Source: Membranipora membranacea (lineage: Eukaryota; Bryozoa; Gymnolaemata; Cheilostomatida; Membraniporidae). Taken from it: a stretch of 64,000 bases of DNA. The position numbers and the translations under genes were made by a program. Shown one piece after another: positions 24,372 to 38,000 of the stretch. The notes under the pieces were generated by a model. That model was not told where the DNA came from and made no database searches. It saw only the letters and a program-made list of their open reading frames with translations. The DNA lies in contig OU612070.1 of NCBI GenBank assembly GCA_914767715.1, forward strand, positions 3,489,501 to 3,553,500. The letters run 5' to 3'. How positions within the stretch are numbered: position 1 is the stretch's first letter; each line of letters begins with the position of its first letter.

Positions 24372-27300
24372 ATGATGTGGGATTTCAGACTGTATTTAAC
24401 TCTAGTGGGCCTTGTGTCCATTCTTCCTAAAATAATCTCTTCAAAAGTGCTAGAGTTGGACGATTCAGATACTGAACAGCTATTTCAAGGGCACTGGGTT
24501 GTTCTTTTGTAAGTAGAGTTAAGCTACTCACCATTCAAATGATTCAAACATCCATAATTTCCTTCACATATTATTATCCAACCATATCCAGATATATCTC
24601 TGATTTACCTAAGCTGTATCTCATCTGTGCCTTGACCCGATTCTCAGGGAGAGGAAGGATGGTAAGCCCCTGCACTGTAAACTTGAGCCTAAATTGGCAA
24701 CTCTGGGGGGTCTTTCAATTAGAAAGAGCGATGCATTACTAAAGCGAGTTATCACTATCAAATCACTCAAAATGATCACTCACTTGGTCTTTCAATTAGA
24801 CAAAATCACTTCCAAATCACTCACTCAGAATGCATATTGTTCCATCATTGAGTGAGTGATCTGAAAGCGAGAGCCCTAGCAGGTATCACTCACTGAGTGA
24901 GTGATATGATTGCGGTTTTGGCTGTTTCTAGTTGAAAGACCCCCCTGTATCACTAGTGAACACAGCTGAATGGGCTAGGCTAGGGTACTCTTTGGCTTTG
25001 TGTTGTTTTGTTATATGGAGGATTTCTTTAACATCGGTTTTTTATCTGAGCTGATGACTAAGAGAGTAGATAGAAATAAGATCGATCATCCATAGAATTT
25101 GGGTGATACGGGAGGGATCCTATTTTAATGGTTAAAAAAATTTACTAAGGACCTGACACAGATGTAATGTTTTAGATTTGAAATCACCCATAACCTGACA
25201 AGTGTTGTATCAAATGGTGGATTCCCTCCACAAGTTCGCTAGTGTCAAAGCATGCTCTGGCCGACCGCATTGAGTAATGTACATGGGCTGATCTAGGTTT
25301 ATTTTGCTCTGTACAAAGTAATGCAATGCCTGAGGTTGTTTGGTTCTGATCAGCCAGACCAATAAGATACTAGCCTCTATAATTGTATTCATATCATAAC
25401 TTGAAACAAAAATTTAGTGTCATGATTTCATTGGCTGATCTTCTCACTGGCCGTTCAGTTGATCAACGTTATAATATGCAACCTTTTGCAGCTATCTTTG
25501 GAAATGCGGAATTAAATAATTATAGTAGGAGTCTCAAAAGCTGTGGGTGTGATTTATGAACTGGGTTTGATTCTGATTAGACTTAGGCCTATTGATATGA
25601 AATTTAATTCTCCCTAAGCAGTTTACCTTCTTAACTCTGTCAGGATATGGAAGAAATCTAGGGATGTGGATTAATTACTTAGTTTTGTTCTTAGCTATGC
25701 ACCGTGGTGTCCTGCCTGTACAACAATGAAATCCCGCTGGATGGAGCTAGCTGATTCACAGCTGATTGATGATCTGAAAATTGCACAAATAGATGTCCAT
25801 GAGTACCCAGGTAACTTAAATACTGCATTCGTTTCTCATACACCAGAAGTGGGCCTTGTGTAATGTCCAAACTCTGAATTTCTATATGTGTTTCATTTCA
25901 ACAATGATGTTTAAAATTTATCAAAAAAATTCATTGAATCCTTTGTAATAACTTCTCAAAGTGACGAGTACAAGATATTTGTAAAATTTTGCCGTCAGAA
26001 TAACCGAATCTATATTAGCGGAGCTGTATTTTTCATTATCTCAAAATCACCAAGATAAAGAAAACTTCAGCATTACCTGCTTTGAAATACGAAAATTGGC
26101 TTTTTGTGTTATACACAGTGTACCGAGGAAGTTAATGTGCCAGAGTAACCTAATGTCATGAATGATAGATTGGAATACCGCTAACACACAGATAACTGTT
26201 GGATTTTGTGGGCCTCATCAGGGAGTTAGTGTTAGTGTCTTTAACTCCTTGGCGTCATGTTACTTCTGTCCTTTGTGTAAAATAAGGGGAGGGATGAAGA
26301 GAAATTGTGTTGGCTCTATCAAATCAGAATGCTTCATATTTTTTATTTTATTTACCCAGTGTTGCCAAAATTTGGTTTGAGTATTTTCTGATTGTTGTGC
26401 AAGTGTTTGGGCTGAATAAAGTCTGCTGTGAATTTCAACTCACACTTAGCAAACCAAAAGTGCCTATGTTGAAATAAGTGTGTTCTATGCTTGATTGAAA
26501 ATACCATTGTTTGCTTATGCTCACTAATCTGCTATGAATGAACAACATGATGCAGTAGCCAGCTCACATAGGTGTTCTATTTATACTACTGATATTCAAG
26601 GGTGGAGCAAACCCGCCGATCAAGGGAATTTTACTAGTGGGACCAACGAGCCTCCTCATTGCTGGCTGCTTTGTATTATTCGGTATTGGTGTCCAATTTT
26701 TATTCTTACAATGGCCTAATGGAAACGGCAAAATAGTTCTGTCTGTCATTTTGTCAGATTTTTAGATGACATTATATTTTCTGGTTTAATAAAACTGTTC
26801 TAACAATCAGTTCCGGTTTTAATGTGTTAAGATTAAACCTCAACTATTCATCTCGGCAATCATCGAGGGGGTAGGGGAGAAGACCAAGTTTGGTCCATTT
26901 GCCTGCGTTCGGAGTTGCCTCCCGATCCACTGGTTGCGCCGTGAAGGGGAGCAACTGGAATGCAGGCAATCGGATTAAACTTGATCTTGGAGGGGAGGTA
27001 TCAAGAGTTTTGATGCTCAAGCAGACGTATTCTCATTGAAAGCTGTTTGTTTTGTATTTGCAGCACTTAGTGGACAATTCCTAATATTCAATCTACCTAC
27101 AATTTACTAGTAAGTATACAAGTTGCAACTTTGAACGTTTCAGAGACTATGGCCTTCAATATTGTCACTAACAGTAATATCCTGGCTGATGTGTTATCTT
27201 GTGAGGCGTTTGTGCTGAATCAGTCAGCAAGAGAAAATAATTATTGCTTACTGCTCTAAAATGACTGACATATTAACATACCAGTTAGTCTGCTTCCTTC

Positions 27301-29434
27301 TTTTATCAGTTCTGGTGTATTACAAGCATGTGATAGGTCATCATGGATAACTAGCTGCTGTGGCAACAAACAACTTAAAATGTCTATTTTATTGACTAGC
27401 ATCAGATTCCTGATGACCTATCCCAAGAGCCATGTCACATGTATCGCAAGGCTGCTGTTGCAGCTCCCCCCAAGGCTGAGTGCTCAGACAGCACCCTTAT
27501 CTATTTGATGGCGGCTTGCTATTAATTAAAGTGAAATATGAAATACCACATATTTTCTAGCACCTGTGAGTATCCAACGGTTAGAGACAAGCATCCCTGC
27601 GTCGCAAATTTACGCTGATATGACGTTGTGTTTTATACGTTTTAGTATTGATGAAGGCTCTTGTAAGGAGTATGTGGGGATCCATGAAGTGTCCGCTATC
27701 AAGTCCTGGTTAGCTGATGGTACGGCAAAATCTACAGATCCTATTTCTTCCTGGAGATCTCCCAATAGCCTTTTGTAAGTTACACTGAGATTCAACTTAA
27801 AGCGTCAAAATTACAATATTTTCGCTTATGTAGTCAACAACATTTTTTCAAAATGAATGATACACAGCTGAATGTGTGTGAACATGTTGTTGAAATTTTC
27901 TCGAATGATAAGAAAAAAGTCATTATTTACTATTGTCTGTTGTGTATTTTTGCATTATACATTCAATGGAGCTAGGTTCCTTGCTTCGCTCTCCAATTCA
28001 CGATGCATGCTCAAGATTTTTGTGCTCTCAAACTATAACATCAGGCAGAGCAAATGCCACTCAAAACTATCTGTTTTTCTTTTGGTTGTAGGTTGAGAGG
28101 TGTTGGAAGATTCTTTCACTTCGCTAATAATATCAGGGTATGTGAGTCATACACATTATTATAATATAATTACTACTCTTCCTTATCTGACCTTAACTTT
28201 CAGTGCCGGTTTTACCCTTGGTGCACAGGATAAATGAGTCTGTCCATCAGATCCATTATGACTATGTTCGTAGAGTGCGATATTTTTTAACAAATTCACT
28301 TTATTGTTTTACTATTGTCATGGTTGCAGCTTTGACATCCCATTATCATATGATCACGATTACTTGGATTACTTTGTTTACTATGCAGTTGCAGTGGTGA
28401 GGGGGTTATGAGCTATGGGCTATGAGGGGGTTGGAACGGGGGTCAAGAACACCATACGTCTGCTCATATTTTTTTTATACTCAGATAATAATTTGCTTTG
28501 CTTCTTCAACTTGTAGACATTGAAGAACTCACTAACTATAGAGTATGGTATTCCGAGCTGGATGGCCTATGCAATATTTGTGTGTATCACAATACTCATT
28601 GGTGGAATGGTTGGTTTGGTAAGTAAAAAGTCATGTTTCAAATTTGGCTCAAAATTAGAGTTATCATCTCTCTGAACTTCCTGTTCAATGAGATGGTAAC
28701 TCCCATACTGATTGAGATAATATTACCACATTAGAAACCAAATCGTTATTACAGTAGTTAGGTCTCACCTATTTTTGCTTTTTCTTGATATTTCACACAC
28801 CTCCTCCTGAACTTTGATGTGTGGCTCTGTATATGATTGTAAATTATTAAAGGTTCTGTAATAAGAGTATTAAATTTCAAGCAATGTTTCGTAGCTATAT
28901 GTACATATGTCTAAATACTGATACGGGGATTTATTTTCAGACCATAGTGTGTATCTGTGATGTCTTATTCCCTCCAAAACCATGTGTAATAAATGACGAG
29001 GATAGAAATCAGTCAACTCCAGAAAACAGAGAACAAAAGGTTTGTTAATTACCCTCAGCTTCTTGATCACTGACAACAGTGTTTTAATTTTGATGAGATG
29101 CGGGTCATTAATAAAAAGTGTGAATATACACCAGCAGATAACTGTTTTTATATCATTCAACTTGTTGATGTGAAATATTTGTGGTTATTTTAATGGGAAC
29201 TTACTCGGGATAATTGAGCAAAGTTAAAGGAAAGATGTGGTATTTTTGCAGTCCAAGAAAACAAAGACTAATACAGCGGACAACGCTGAGCAAGAATCTG
29301 GAGTGGAAGCTAGCGGGGAGGAAGAGGAGAATAATACTGAGACAGAAGAAGCTGCTGCCGCCGCCGCTTCTACAGATGTATCTACTGATGACAAACAAAA
29401 CAAACAGGTGCGGAAACGCAAATCAAAAAAATAA
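24372..29434 (+). CDS. TMX1: Thioredoxin-related transmembrane protein (TMX1-like)
   Basis: Eight exons: 24372-24508, 25695-25810, 27064-27109, 27646-27774, 28092-28137, 28517-28618, 28941-29039, 29252-29434; 858 nt, 285 aa, all in phase. TMX1 is an ER membrane protein disulfide isomerase acting on membrane-bound clients. After the signal peptide (LYLTLVGLVSILPKIISS), the thioredoxin domain has the active site YAPWCPAC (cysteines about residues 51 and 54), the same CPAC as human TMX1, and the cis-proline loop NLPTIY. DPISSWRSPNS and SLTIEYGIPSWMAYAIF match the region before the TM helix (about residues 172-195). The cytosolic tail is acidic (EASGEEEENNTETEE), alanine-rich, then basic (RKRKSKK). 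Length agrees with human TMX1 (280 aa). The start is the first of two adjacent ATGs. Intron 1 holds a 241-bp TIR element and intron 2 a foldback repeat. Confidence 0.9.
24705..24945. mobile_element. MITE-like element in TMX1 intron 1
   Basis: A 241-bp element bounded by inverted termini GGGGGGTCTTTCAATTAGAA and, on the opposite strand, GGGGGGTCTTTCAACTAGAA. Inside there are repeated TCACTCACT/AGTGAGTGA palindromes and an internal copy of GGTCTTTCAATTAGA. No coding capacity. No target duplication recognised. Confidence 0.7.
26879..26988. repeat. Foldback repeat, family A (copy 3)
   Basis: In TMX1 intron 2. Left arm GACCAAGTTTGGTCCATTTG then CCTGCGTTC; right arm on the reverse strand GATCAAGTTTAATCCGATTG then CCTGCATTCC. 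Flanks share AGGGGAG, a possible target duplication. Confidence 0.6.
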
Positions 29435-31507
29435 ACTAAGACTGACTTAATCTCAATGTTCCCAATACTCTGTGATCTGCTAGACTACGCAATCTCACTG
29501 ATCTGTTTATCTAAGCTAATCTGTCCCTATATATGCACCTCTAGGTTTTACATTTTCTGTTCTGTTTCCAATTCTATCTCTGTTTGAAGACATATGCTCT
29601 ATACACTTTGCTATAACTACGTTTGTAGTTTGTTTTAAATTATGAAATATTCATTCAGTATAATGGGTTAGCGTTGAAATTGATTTGAGAAAAAAAGTTT
29701 TCAATTGCCCAGCTGATGTTTTCATTCATAATGCTTATAGTATTCATGCCCATTTTCTTATTAAAGCTTGTTCAATTTTTTAAATCCTACACGCCCTACA
29801 CCTCTTACACATTCATGTTATATAAGTAAATACAATTGACCATTCCAGAACACTTTATGTTTACTCATACTCATACAGGTATGACCATCCTTTGCTACAA
29901 TGTGCGGATAAAGTGTTTTGAATAATTTACTCTTGTCATAGCTTGAATAACGAAAAGACAAGAAGCAGTGTATATCCCAGGTGTTCATTATCGTTAGTCA
30001 TGTGCATGTGAGACACAACACAAGTATCGTTTTAACAATCATTATAATAACCATGCTGAGGTGTCCCATGGCCATGTGTAGCTAAATGTGATCTTGCTAA
30101 CCATTTGGTTAGCTGTGTAGAAATTTAATCATCACAGCAAACTCTGCATGATGGAGTTTTATAATAACTAAATAGTGTGAGAAATTATATGAGTGTTAAC
30201 CAGGAATTCCCATCAGATTACACTGTGGTTTATTTGTAAACAGAGAACATGTGCAGGCTAGTTGTTGTGTTCCCTAGCAACTAATGGGCACTGTATTATT
30301 GCGCGGTAGACTCATTAGTCTGTCAAAATAGTTGAATCATCTGCTCATGGGTGAAATTTGATCAAATTCATTATGAAATGTGAAGATTCTTTTAGCAGCC
30401 TGCCTAAATCTTAATTCTATTTGATAATTCTACAAAACATGAAGGGATTTTTCTAATTTTATATGTGGATTAGGTTCCCATTTTTGTAGGGTGTGAGAAG
30501 GCTTGTCATGGAATTGAGGGAAACTGTGTTGCACAGATAAGTTGAAATGTGGATAATGTGATATATATTTACTTGTTGAGCTATTGAGTTGCTTATTGGT
30601 ACAAAACCTCTATTATCTGTCTTCCACAAAACTCACTCAATTACTGAGAAAACTATTATGAGATTATAGCATACACTGAAGGATTGGGATGAACATCCTT
30701 GCTCAAAGTAAGTACTGGAAGTAGTAGAAATTGAAAACTATAAGAGATCAATTAATTCTTTCTTTTTCATCAAAGAAGGTATGAATGGCAGAAAGGATCG
30801 TGTAAAGGTATTCACTCTGCATTGACCTCCACCATTCTCCCTGCCTCATCTAATTGAAGTGTGGCCCACAATGGGAATGCTTGTTTAAATTGTAGTCAGC
30901 CAGGTTTGTTAATGCATACTAACTATATATGGGAACTCAGAAACAGGACCCAAACGATGGGATGAACTTTCAAGTTTCGGGCAACTTACAGAGCGTCGAC
31001 AGACCCTCCTGACGCTCCCCTGTGTCATGCGTGCCGTGACCAACGCGCAGCAAGTGTGCCGCTAAACAGGTCTCGGCACGCTGGACGCTTGCCCAAGTTT
31101 CAGGTTTGAGGCCCACAACATTTTGCTTGCTTACATGACGAATGTATGCCAAGGTGTGCACTCTGACCGATAATTAAGCTCATTGCTCAGACTCCTTTTT
31201 TGAGGTTAGATAAAGCATTTGGCACTTATGTCATTTGTCACCTTTGCATAGACTAGAGGGCTGGCTATCCAGCCGCTATACTCTATAGATAAGGCCTGGA
31301 GCATTCTTCTGTTGGATGAGAAAGCTATTTATATGTAATCTAATGAAACAATGAAACGGATCGGTGCATTGCTTGAATATCCTCAAAAGAGCACCAGACA
31401 CTAGCTGAAAACCACGCAAGGTGTACATGTAACGAATAACAAGTTGACCTCAAGATCAGGGAATGGATGGGTTACCTGGCAGGAAACTGCGATAGTGTGT
31501 CGACACC
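29435..31507. other. Intergenic, TMX1 to unknown ORF
   Basis: About 2 kb without a supported gene. Mostly AT-rich. A GC-richer patch at about 30970-31160 has a 63-codon open frame on the minus strand with no recognisable domain; I did not call it. Confidence 0.5.
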
Positions 31508-31938
31508 CTATGGTGATCGGATCTCAGACAGAAGGATGCGACTGCACTTGCATGCTAAAAGGCTGTAACTCTTCCCAATGACAGCCCCCTCCTCCTGTTG
31601 CAATATGTCTATTATTTTATCGAACACCATCTTACATAAATCTATTTCTGAGCTTGGATTCTCCCGCCCAAGCAGCTCCGTCTTTACTTTACTACAGAGC
31701 ACTAAATCGCATTTGATCAGTTTGTTGCCTTTTGTGTACTTAGCTTTATCCCTATCATTTTGACATCGGCTACACTGTGATTTTACCCTAGAAAAGCCTT
31801 CACAAATGGCATCCCCTGCAGGTTTGGTCCCTGTTGGTTTGGTAACCCTCCTAACAGTCAACCATCCAATGTTATAGTAATTAGTAAAATTACAATGTGA
31901 AAAAATTGTATTATTGCTATACCTTGATGTTACTTATC
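31508..31938 (-). CDS. Unrecognised open reading frame
   Basis: A stop-to-stop frame of about 143 codons; the last 117 start at a TTG and no ATG was found at its 5' end, so it could be an exon rather than a whole gene. Composition is protein-like: lysine- and cysteine-rich, with FSRVKSQCSRCQNDRDKAKY suggesting a C-x2-C unit, then LVLCSKVKTELLGRENPSSE and a helical IDILQQEEGAVIG. No family recognised. It lies head-to-head with the MOK kinase. It may be a transposon-derived fragment, a terminal exon, or chance. Confidence 0.25.
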
Positions 31939-32097
31939 CTTGTGTTGAAAAGAGACTGTTCCTGGGTAAATTTTGTTAAAAGTTAATCAGGAGGCAGTCT
32001 ATGGCTCTGAAACCCTGTAGTCTCCATAGATCGCCATCTTTTCTCTACTGACAATTTTATGTGGGACTATCTGGTAAGCTGCATTTTATTATTGTAG

Positions 32098-35000
32098 AAT
32101 ACCGTATTTTGAGCAAGAAAGGTGAAGGGACATTTTCAGAGGTGCTAAAATGTCAATTGAAACAGGATGGCTCATATTGGGCCTGCAAAAAGATGAAACA
32201 GCGATATGACAGGTAAGCTATAATAATAATAGTAATAGTATGACAATAAACAGAACTTATGTTTTACAAATTTGCTCAAGTCTGATGAATAATTTGGCAG
32301 TAGGGCATTTGAAATAATACATGACTGAGGGATAGTGTGCAGCATGGTATGATGATGCCAGAGTAGGTACAGTAGTTTTTATGCACATCAAGCAATGTTT
32401 AGGTACTGTACTTTCTTGGCAGCGGCTATTACCTTGGGAGGAAACTATCATCAGAAGAGGACATGAAACATCAATGTCTTTGATTCAAAAATCAATTTTC
32501 TCAGCATGATAATGACAGTATCTATCATCACAAATATGCCAATCAATGTTGTGCGTGAATTTTCAAGTCGGATGCCAGGATTTTTTGTTGGGTTTTGTCC
32601 TTAGGATATTATTACGTAGCTATCCAAATATTGAACTCGGACTTCAGCAAACACGATTTAAGCACAATTTACACTCATTATCAGTAATAGTTATGATAAC
32701 TTTCTTTTATTACGAGATTGTTATCACCAGGTCAAAGTTAAACTTCAAGGCAGCTCGAACCCCCTCAAACAGCAAATATCAAAAGATCCATTCTTCTCTG
32801 ATAAACTCTTGACTATATTTGGTGTAGATTCACCTGTGATGATGATGATGAAGTCGCACTTGACCTTACAGCTGTGTGCGATTGCAGCTGTAAAAAAAAT
32901 GATTTTATCAGATATAACTCTTGTACGGGTGTAATATTGTGTTCAATATGTTGTAGCTTGGAGCAGGTGAACAATCTCAGGGAAATACAGGCTCTCAGAA
33001 AACTGGGAAATCACCCAAATGTGCTCAAACTGGAAGAAGTGATCTAGTAAGTTTGGAGAGAGTTTTTACGAATTGTTAGGATCTTGTCTGAATGTAGATC
33101 TTCTCTTGACTTACTATGCAGATCACTCTGCGATATGGCATCTTATCAGCAGTAATCCCGCCCAATGCCCATTATTCGGTGGTCTCATTCTATGCGTCGG
33201 CACCAGATAAATACATACTCAATACTATATATCCACGCCATGTGCCCGTATATGGTAATACTAATACTACTGTAAGTTAAAAGTGCATTCTAACATGTAT
33301 GAATTAGCTCATACCTTGGGGGCTCAAAGTGTTGACTGTATGAGATTTACATGCACGCAATACTTCACTGTGACATGAACTTTAGAACTCTCAACTCAAC
33401 TGAAGAGCTCAGATTGGGCACTGCTTCATCATTACAGAATAGGGCTTAGTAAAATTGGTCTCATGTCGAAATATCAAAGTTTATTCCATTTCACTGTTAG
33501 TAGTTGTATTATATATGTACATAATTTATTTATCTTTATTATGTTTATAGCGATAAGAAGTCTGGTACGCTGGTGCTAGTATGTGAACTTCTGGAGATGA
33601 ACATATATGAACTAATAAGGGGTGAGTACATGACCTATCATTGGGGTCAACATTATAATGATGTGGTGTGTCTCTGATTGTCTTCTCACCAGCTGTCTGG
33701 GTGGGTAAATAAGAGTCGATCGTTGGGTATATTCTTATTCACTTTACAAACTTACCAACGCCATCTGAACAATTATAGGCAAATAAACATTCAAATTTTG
33801 CACATACTATCACAAACATATATCATGTATCATATATATATATATATACTGCTATGGAAATATTTCCGAATTCTTTAGTTTGTAGGCCAAATCTCTGTAG
33901 GTGAAGGTACCTTAAAATTGTTAAAGCATTTAAATTACCCATTGGTTCTTGACCATTCTGTATCCAGCTAGAAAATTTGTTTATTGGCCTTTTTAGATCT
34001 TTTGGTATTACTCGCTTATAAACAATCCAAATTTTCACGTTTCATTGGCAGTCATTGCTGCATCAAATTAAGACAGCCCTATAAGTGGGTTCGTTTTCAT
34101 ATGAGATTGTGAAAGAAAATGGAATTTTTATTGTTATATATTTGGCCTAGGTTTCATTTGTAACTTGATCAACACAAATTTTCAATAGATCTAATAAACA
34201 TTGCCGATAATTTGGTGATTGAAACTTAAGCTTCGATTACGTCTAATCTAATTATTCCACAATACATTAGAAATCTTGCAGTTCAAAAGAGTTCTTGAGG
34301 CCTTGTTGCTGAAAATTGTTTCCCCTACAGTGCATGAATAAACTGGTAACAAGGTTTTAAATGGCAGTCATGCCTACTTCATTTGACATAGCCTATGGCT
34401 GGTTTGTTTTCGCTGCGTTTATTGACAACTGTTGCTCCATAAGTCAATTCCAGGCTGTCATAATAACACACTTTTTCTTCCCGCATGCTTCAGAACAAAC
34501 TCTACTCTCTCAAATCTACGGTTTAGGAAGCTTCGGAATCCTAGCTTTGCCGATATTGGCCGAAAGCTTTCACTTATGTTAAGCTGTTCAAATGTTCAAA
34601 TATTATTTTCTAGTTGCTTAATACTTACAACATAACATCATACTTTACATACACATCTTTCAACTCGAAATGTTAATATATATTCTTGACATGGGCGTCT
34701 AGGTGACAGTATTAAATAATTCATACAGGACTTGCTGCTGCCACACAGTGACCTTGTGAGGCTTCCATGTCATAAGTATTCCTCCATTATTAGCAAGATT
34801 GTCAAAACCTCGATAATCTATGAATTGGCAAACTGCTGTGTCAACAGTGTTATACCTTAGGTTTAGGTGAAACCTGTGCATGGCATTTTATCCCAAATTG
34901 ATTTTCCATTACTGCTTACCTTTTTCCAATGCTAACACTACCTACTGCTGCTTGACAACATGTTCGTTACATAACAGCAAACAAGTCAGTCATAGACCAG

Positions 35001-38000
35001 TCGTTATGTAGTGAAATGAAATCATTTCCTAGACACCTGAGAGTACAGTCACTCTTCGGTACGGGGGGGGGGGGGGGTCTGGTGCTAGTAGACTTATGAT
35101 GCCAAAGCAGTTATCTATTTAGGACACAAAATGTCTTATCTGAATTATATGGCCAACCCTACTGCATTATCCCTTCAAATATTGAAAAATGATACATTTA
35201 CTGCATCATATTAATAGATTGTCTACTTGTATTACAGGAAAGAGACACTACCTTCCAGAGAAGAAAGTCAAAAATTTCATGTATCAGCTACTCAAATCTA
35301 TAGACTACATGCACCGGTAGGTCAGCATGTCAAGATCCCATATATAAGACTGAAATCGCTAGGGGTGATCTTCTAACATCCCCAGTTACGTAGCCTAAGT
35401 ACTCAAGATTTCTCAAATTGACTCACAACTTTTTGTGTAGGAGGCCCAGTTAGTTGTGATGCAATTCCTTTAGATACTTTGCCTTCCCTAATCTTGCAAT
35501 GCTTGCATCTGGTATGAAATTCATAATATGCAGTCCGAGGTTCTATATTGTGTTATTGATGAGGCTACCCCGAGTCCACCTATTTCATCTGACCTGGTTC
35601 AATAATGAGTGGGAGTGATTGAATGACTCTGCCAGGAAATCATATGGCTTGCTAAATGGGGCCACATGTAAAGAGAAATGTCTCGTAGACAATATTATCC
35701 GTATTTTCTGCCTTCTTTCCAATTACATTCAAGTTCATTTTGTAGAAGAGTAAGCCATTGGTGTATGTCAACTTACAGTCAAATATCTGGTTTTCTTATC
35801 ATATTTGTAAACTGCTCTTCTCATTTCAGGCATGGTATATTCCACCGAGATGTCAAACCTGAAAACATATTAGTCAAAGATGATTTGTTAAAGTTGGCAG
35901 ACTTTGGTTCCTGTCGTAGCGTTTACTCTAAGCACCCTTATACAGAATATATTAGCACGCGGTGGTACCGCGCCCCCGAATGCCTACTCACTGATGGGTA
36001 CTATGGCTATAAAATGGATATTTGGTCAGTTGGCTGTGTTTTCTTCGAAGTACTCAGGTGAGTTAACTCGAGGAGTTGGTGGGATTTAAGTCTTCAATCT
36101 GCTGAGGTATTTTCCTACCAGTTATTTCAATCTTAACTGTTTATTGGCAAGAAATCAAGGAGAAAGTTTGCAACCCTCTCCTTTATTTTGAATTTCTAAT
36201 CAGTCAAATGTACTTTTCACTGAAAACTCATTCACGCATACTGTTTCCCTTTTATTTCCTCATTTGCTTCCCTTGAACTCTTATGGTACAATTCTGTAAT
36301 ATGGCTCACAGTCACACTCTTACATTGACCCTACAATTTTTTGTAACATTTCAGCTTACATCCTTTATTTCCTGGTGCAAATGAGGTGGATCAAATAGCA
36401 AAGATACATGACATACTTGGTACACCTGCTCAGACTATGCTAGATAAGCTCAAACAGTAAGTCATACTCTGTAGTCAGGTTTCTCAGGCTAAAGTCGTAC
36501 ACTGTAGTCATTCTGCGCATGCTCAGCTCTGGGCATGAGCTGATCTCTGCAAAATTGAGTCTTGGAATTCCGAAGCCATCTGATTGGCTACCTGCTCTGG
36601 TGGCACACTGCCATATGCGTGCGGAATTGTTAGAAAGAGTTATCTTCTATTGTTACTGTTAGCTTAATTTGATTTGCAGTTTATGCAGGGGATATCCCAT
36701 TTCCCCTTTCCAAAGTTGCAATCAGAACCTAAACTCAACTCATTGTTCTTGCACATGCGCAAATTCAAGTCAAGCATGATGCATACTTAGCCTTACGACA
36801 CCTACTTTGTGGTAATGATAGCCTAGTATATCAGTGATCTACATGCCCAGTCAGATCAAGCGAGTCAATATGCACTGTAGTCAGATTTAAGAATAGTACC
36901 CTATTACTCTTACTCATACTATCCAATCTTGATTAATTATACCGTATCTAACCCTACTTTTACTATAGTGAATGGCAAGGGGTCTCATCGATTTTTGGTG
37001 TCAACCTAAGCTAAATTCATGTGCCTCCAAATCAAACATTGGCTCTGACGAAAGCTTAATTCGCTGTGTGCTATATATTGGAGATAAGGTTTAACATACA
37101 CTTTAGTATTTTCATGGGTCACATGTAAGTCACTGCTTTTATTCATGGTACTTGCATAAATATTTGCACATAATTCTAGATTGGGACGTGCAAGGTTTGG
37201 CTCTATATTAGTTTATGTTTCATGTCTTGTTCATATTCCTGGTGTTCATTTCCAGGCTTTCATACTTCATACTCAATCTTACTTCGCATTACCACATTCA
37301 AGTAATATGGCTGATTGATTGTTGGTGTAATCATTCATCTACTATTCGGATGCTCAATATGAGTGCGTAATTGTCCTCTCATTGATATTAAGCAGACAAC
37401 TCTGGCAAAGGGTCTAAAGAATTTGAAATGTTTATTAGTTCCTGCAGGGAAGATGTCACAAACTCCCTTGTTCCTGCATGCTCATGCAGTAGCATGAATG
37501 ATACAATTATCCGTACAATTATATTCATGCGATGTTTTTTTCATGTATTTCTAGATATGTATTTGGTTAATGTAAGAAGTAATTATCGGTTAAATTTAGT
37601 TCAAGGGGAATTTGTTAAAATGTGCAAAAATTATAATCAGTATTATGATATGACTCAGTTCAGTCACTTTAAGATTAGAATAGAAGGCACTGTTTGTCTG
37701 CATCAATGTATTATTTGTGTGGGTCTTCAGAGAATGGCTGTTATGTCTTCCTCTCAAAACTTATCATCACTGCAGTCTCAGACTCCGCTGTTCAGAAACT
37801 TTCGCCTACAATTGCTATCGAAATATTGATGATATTGGCAAATATGTTTTTGTTTTTATCTTGAATTGAGTCTTTTATCATAGCTACGCTACCTAGCAAT
37901 CAAACTGTAAGTATTGATAGGACATGTTTTAGTTTTTGGTCCAAATTGATAAGGCACACCAAATATGGAACTTATGAAATGAAATGGACCAACGCGAATG

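Noticed and set aside
30970-31161. GC-rich 63-codon minus-strand frame
   Set aside because: No motif, no splice context; possibly decayed repeat but nothing supports a call.
32041-32075. ATGTGGGACTATCTG|GTAAGC as the first MOK exon
   Set aside because: Splicing to 32098 gives a frame that stops within five codons; the phase is wrong.
37428-37829. 133-codon plus-strand open frame in a MOK intron
   Set aside because: No recognisable domain, no flanking splice or promoter signals, and it lies in intron 36457-38070 of a well-supported gene; long frames of this size occur by chance here.
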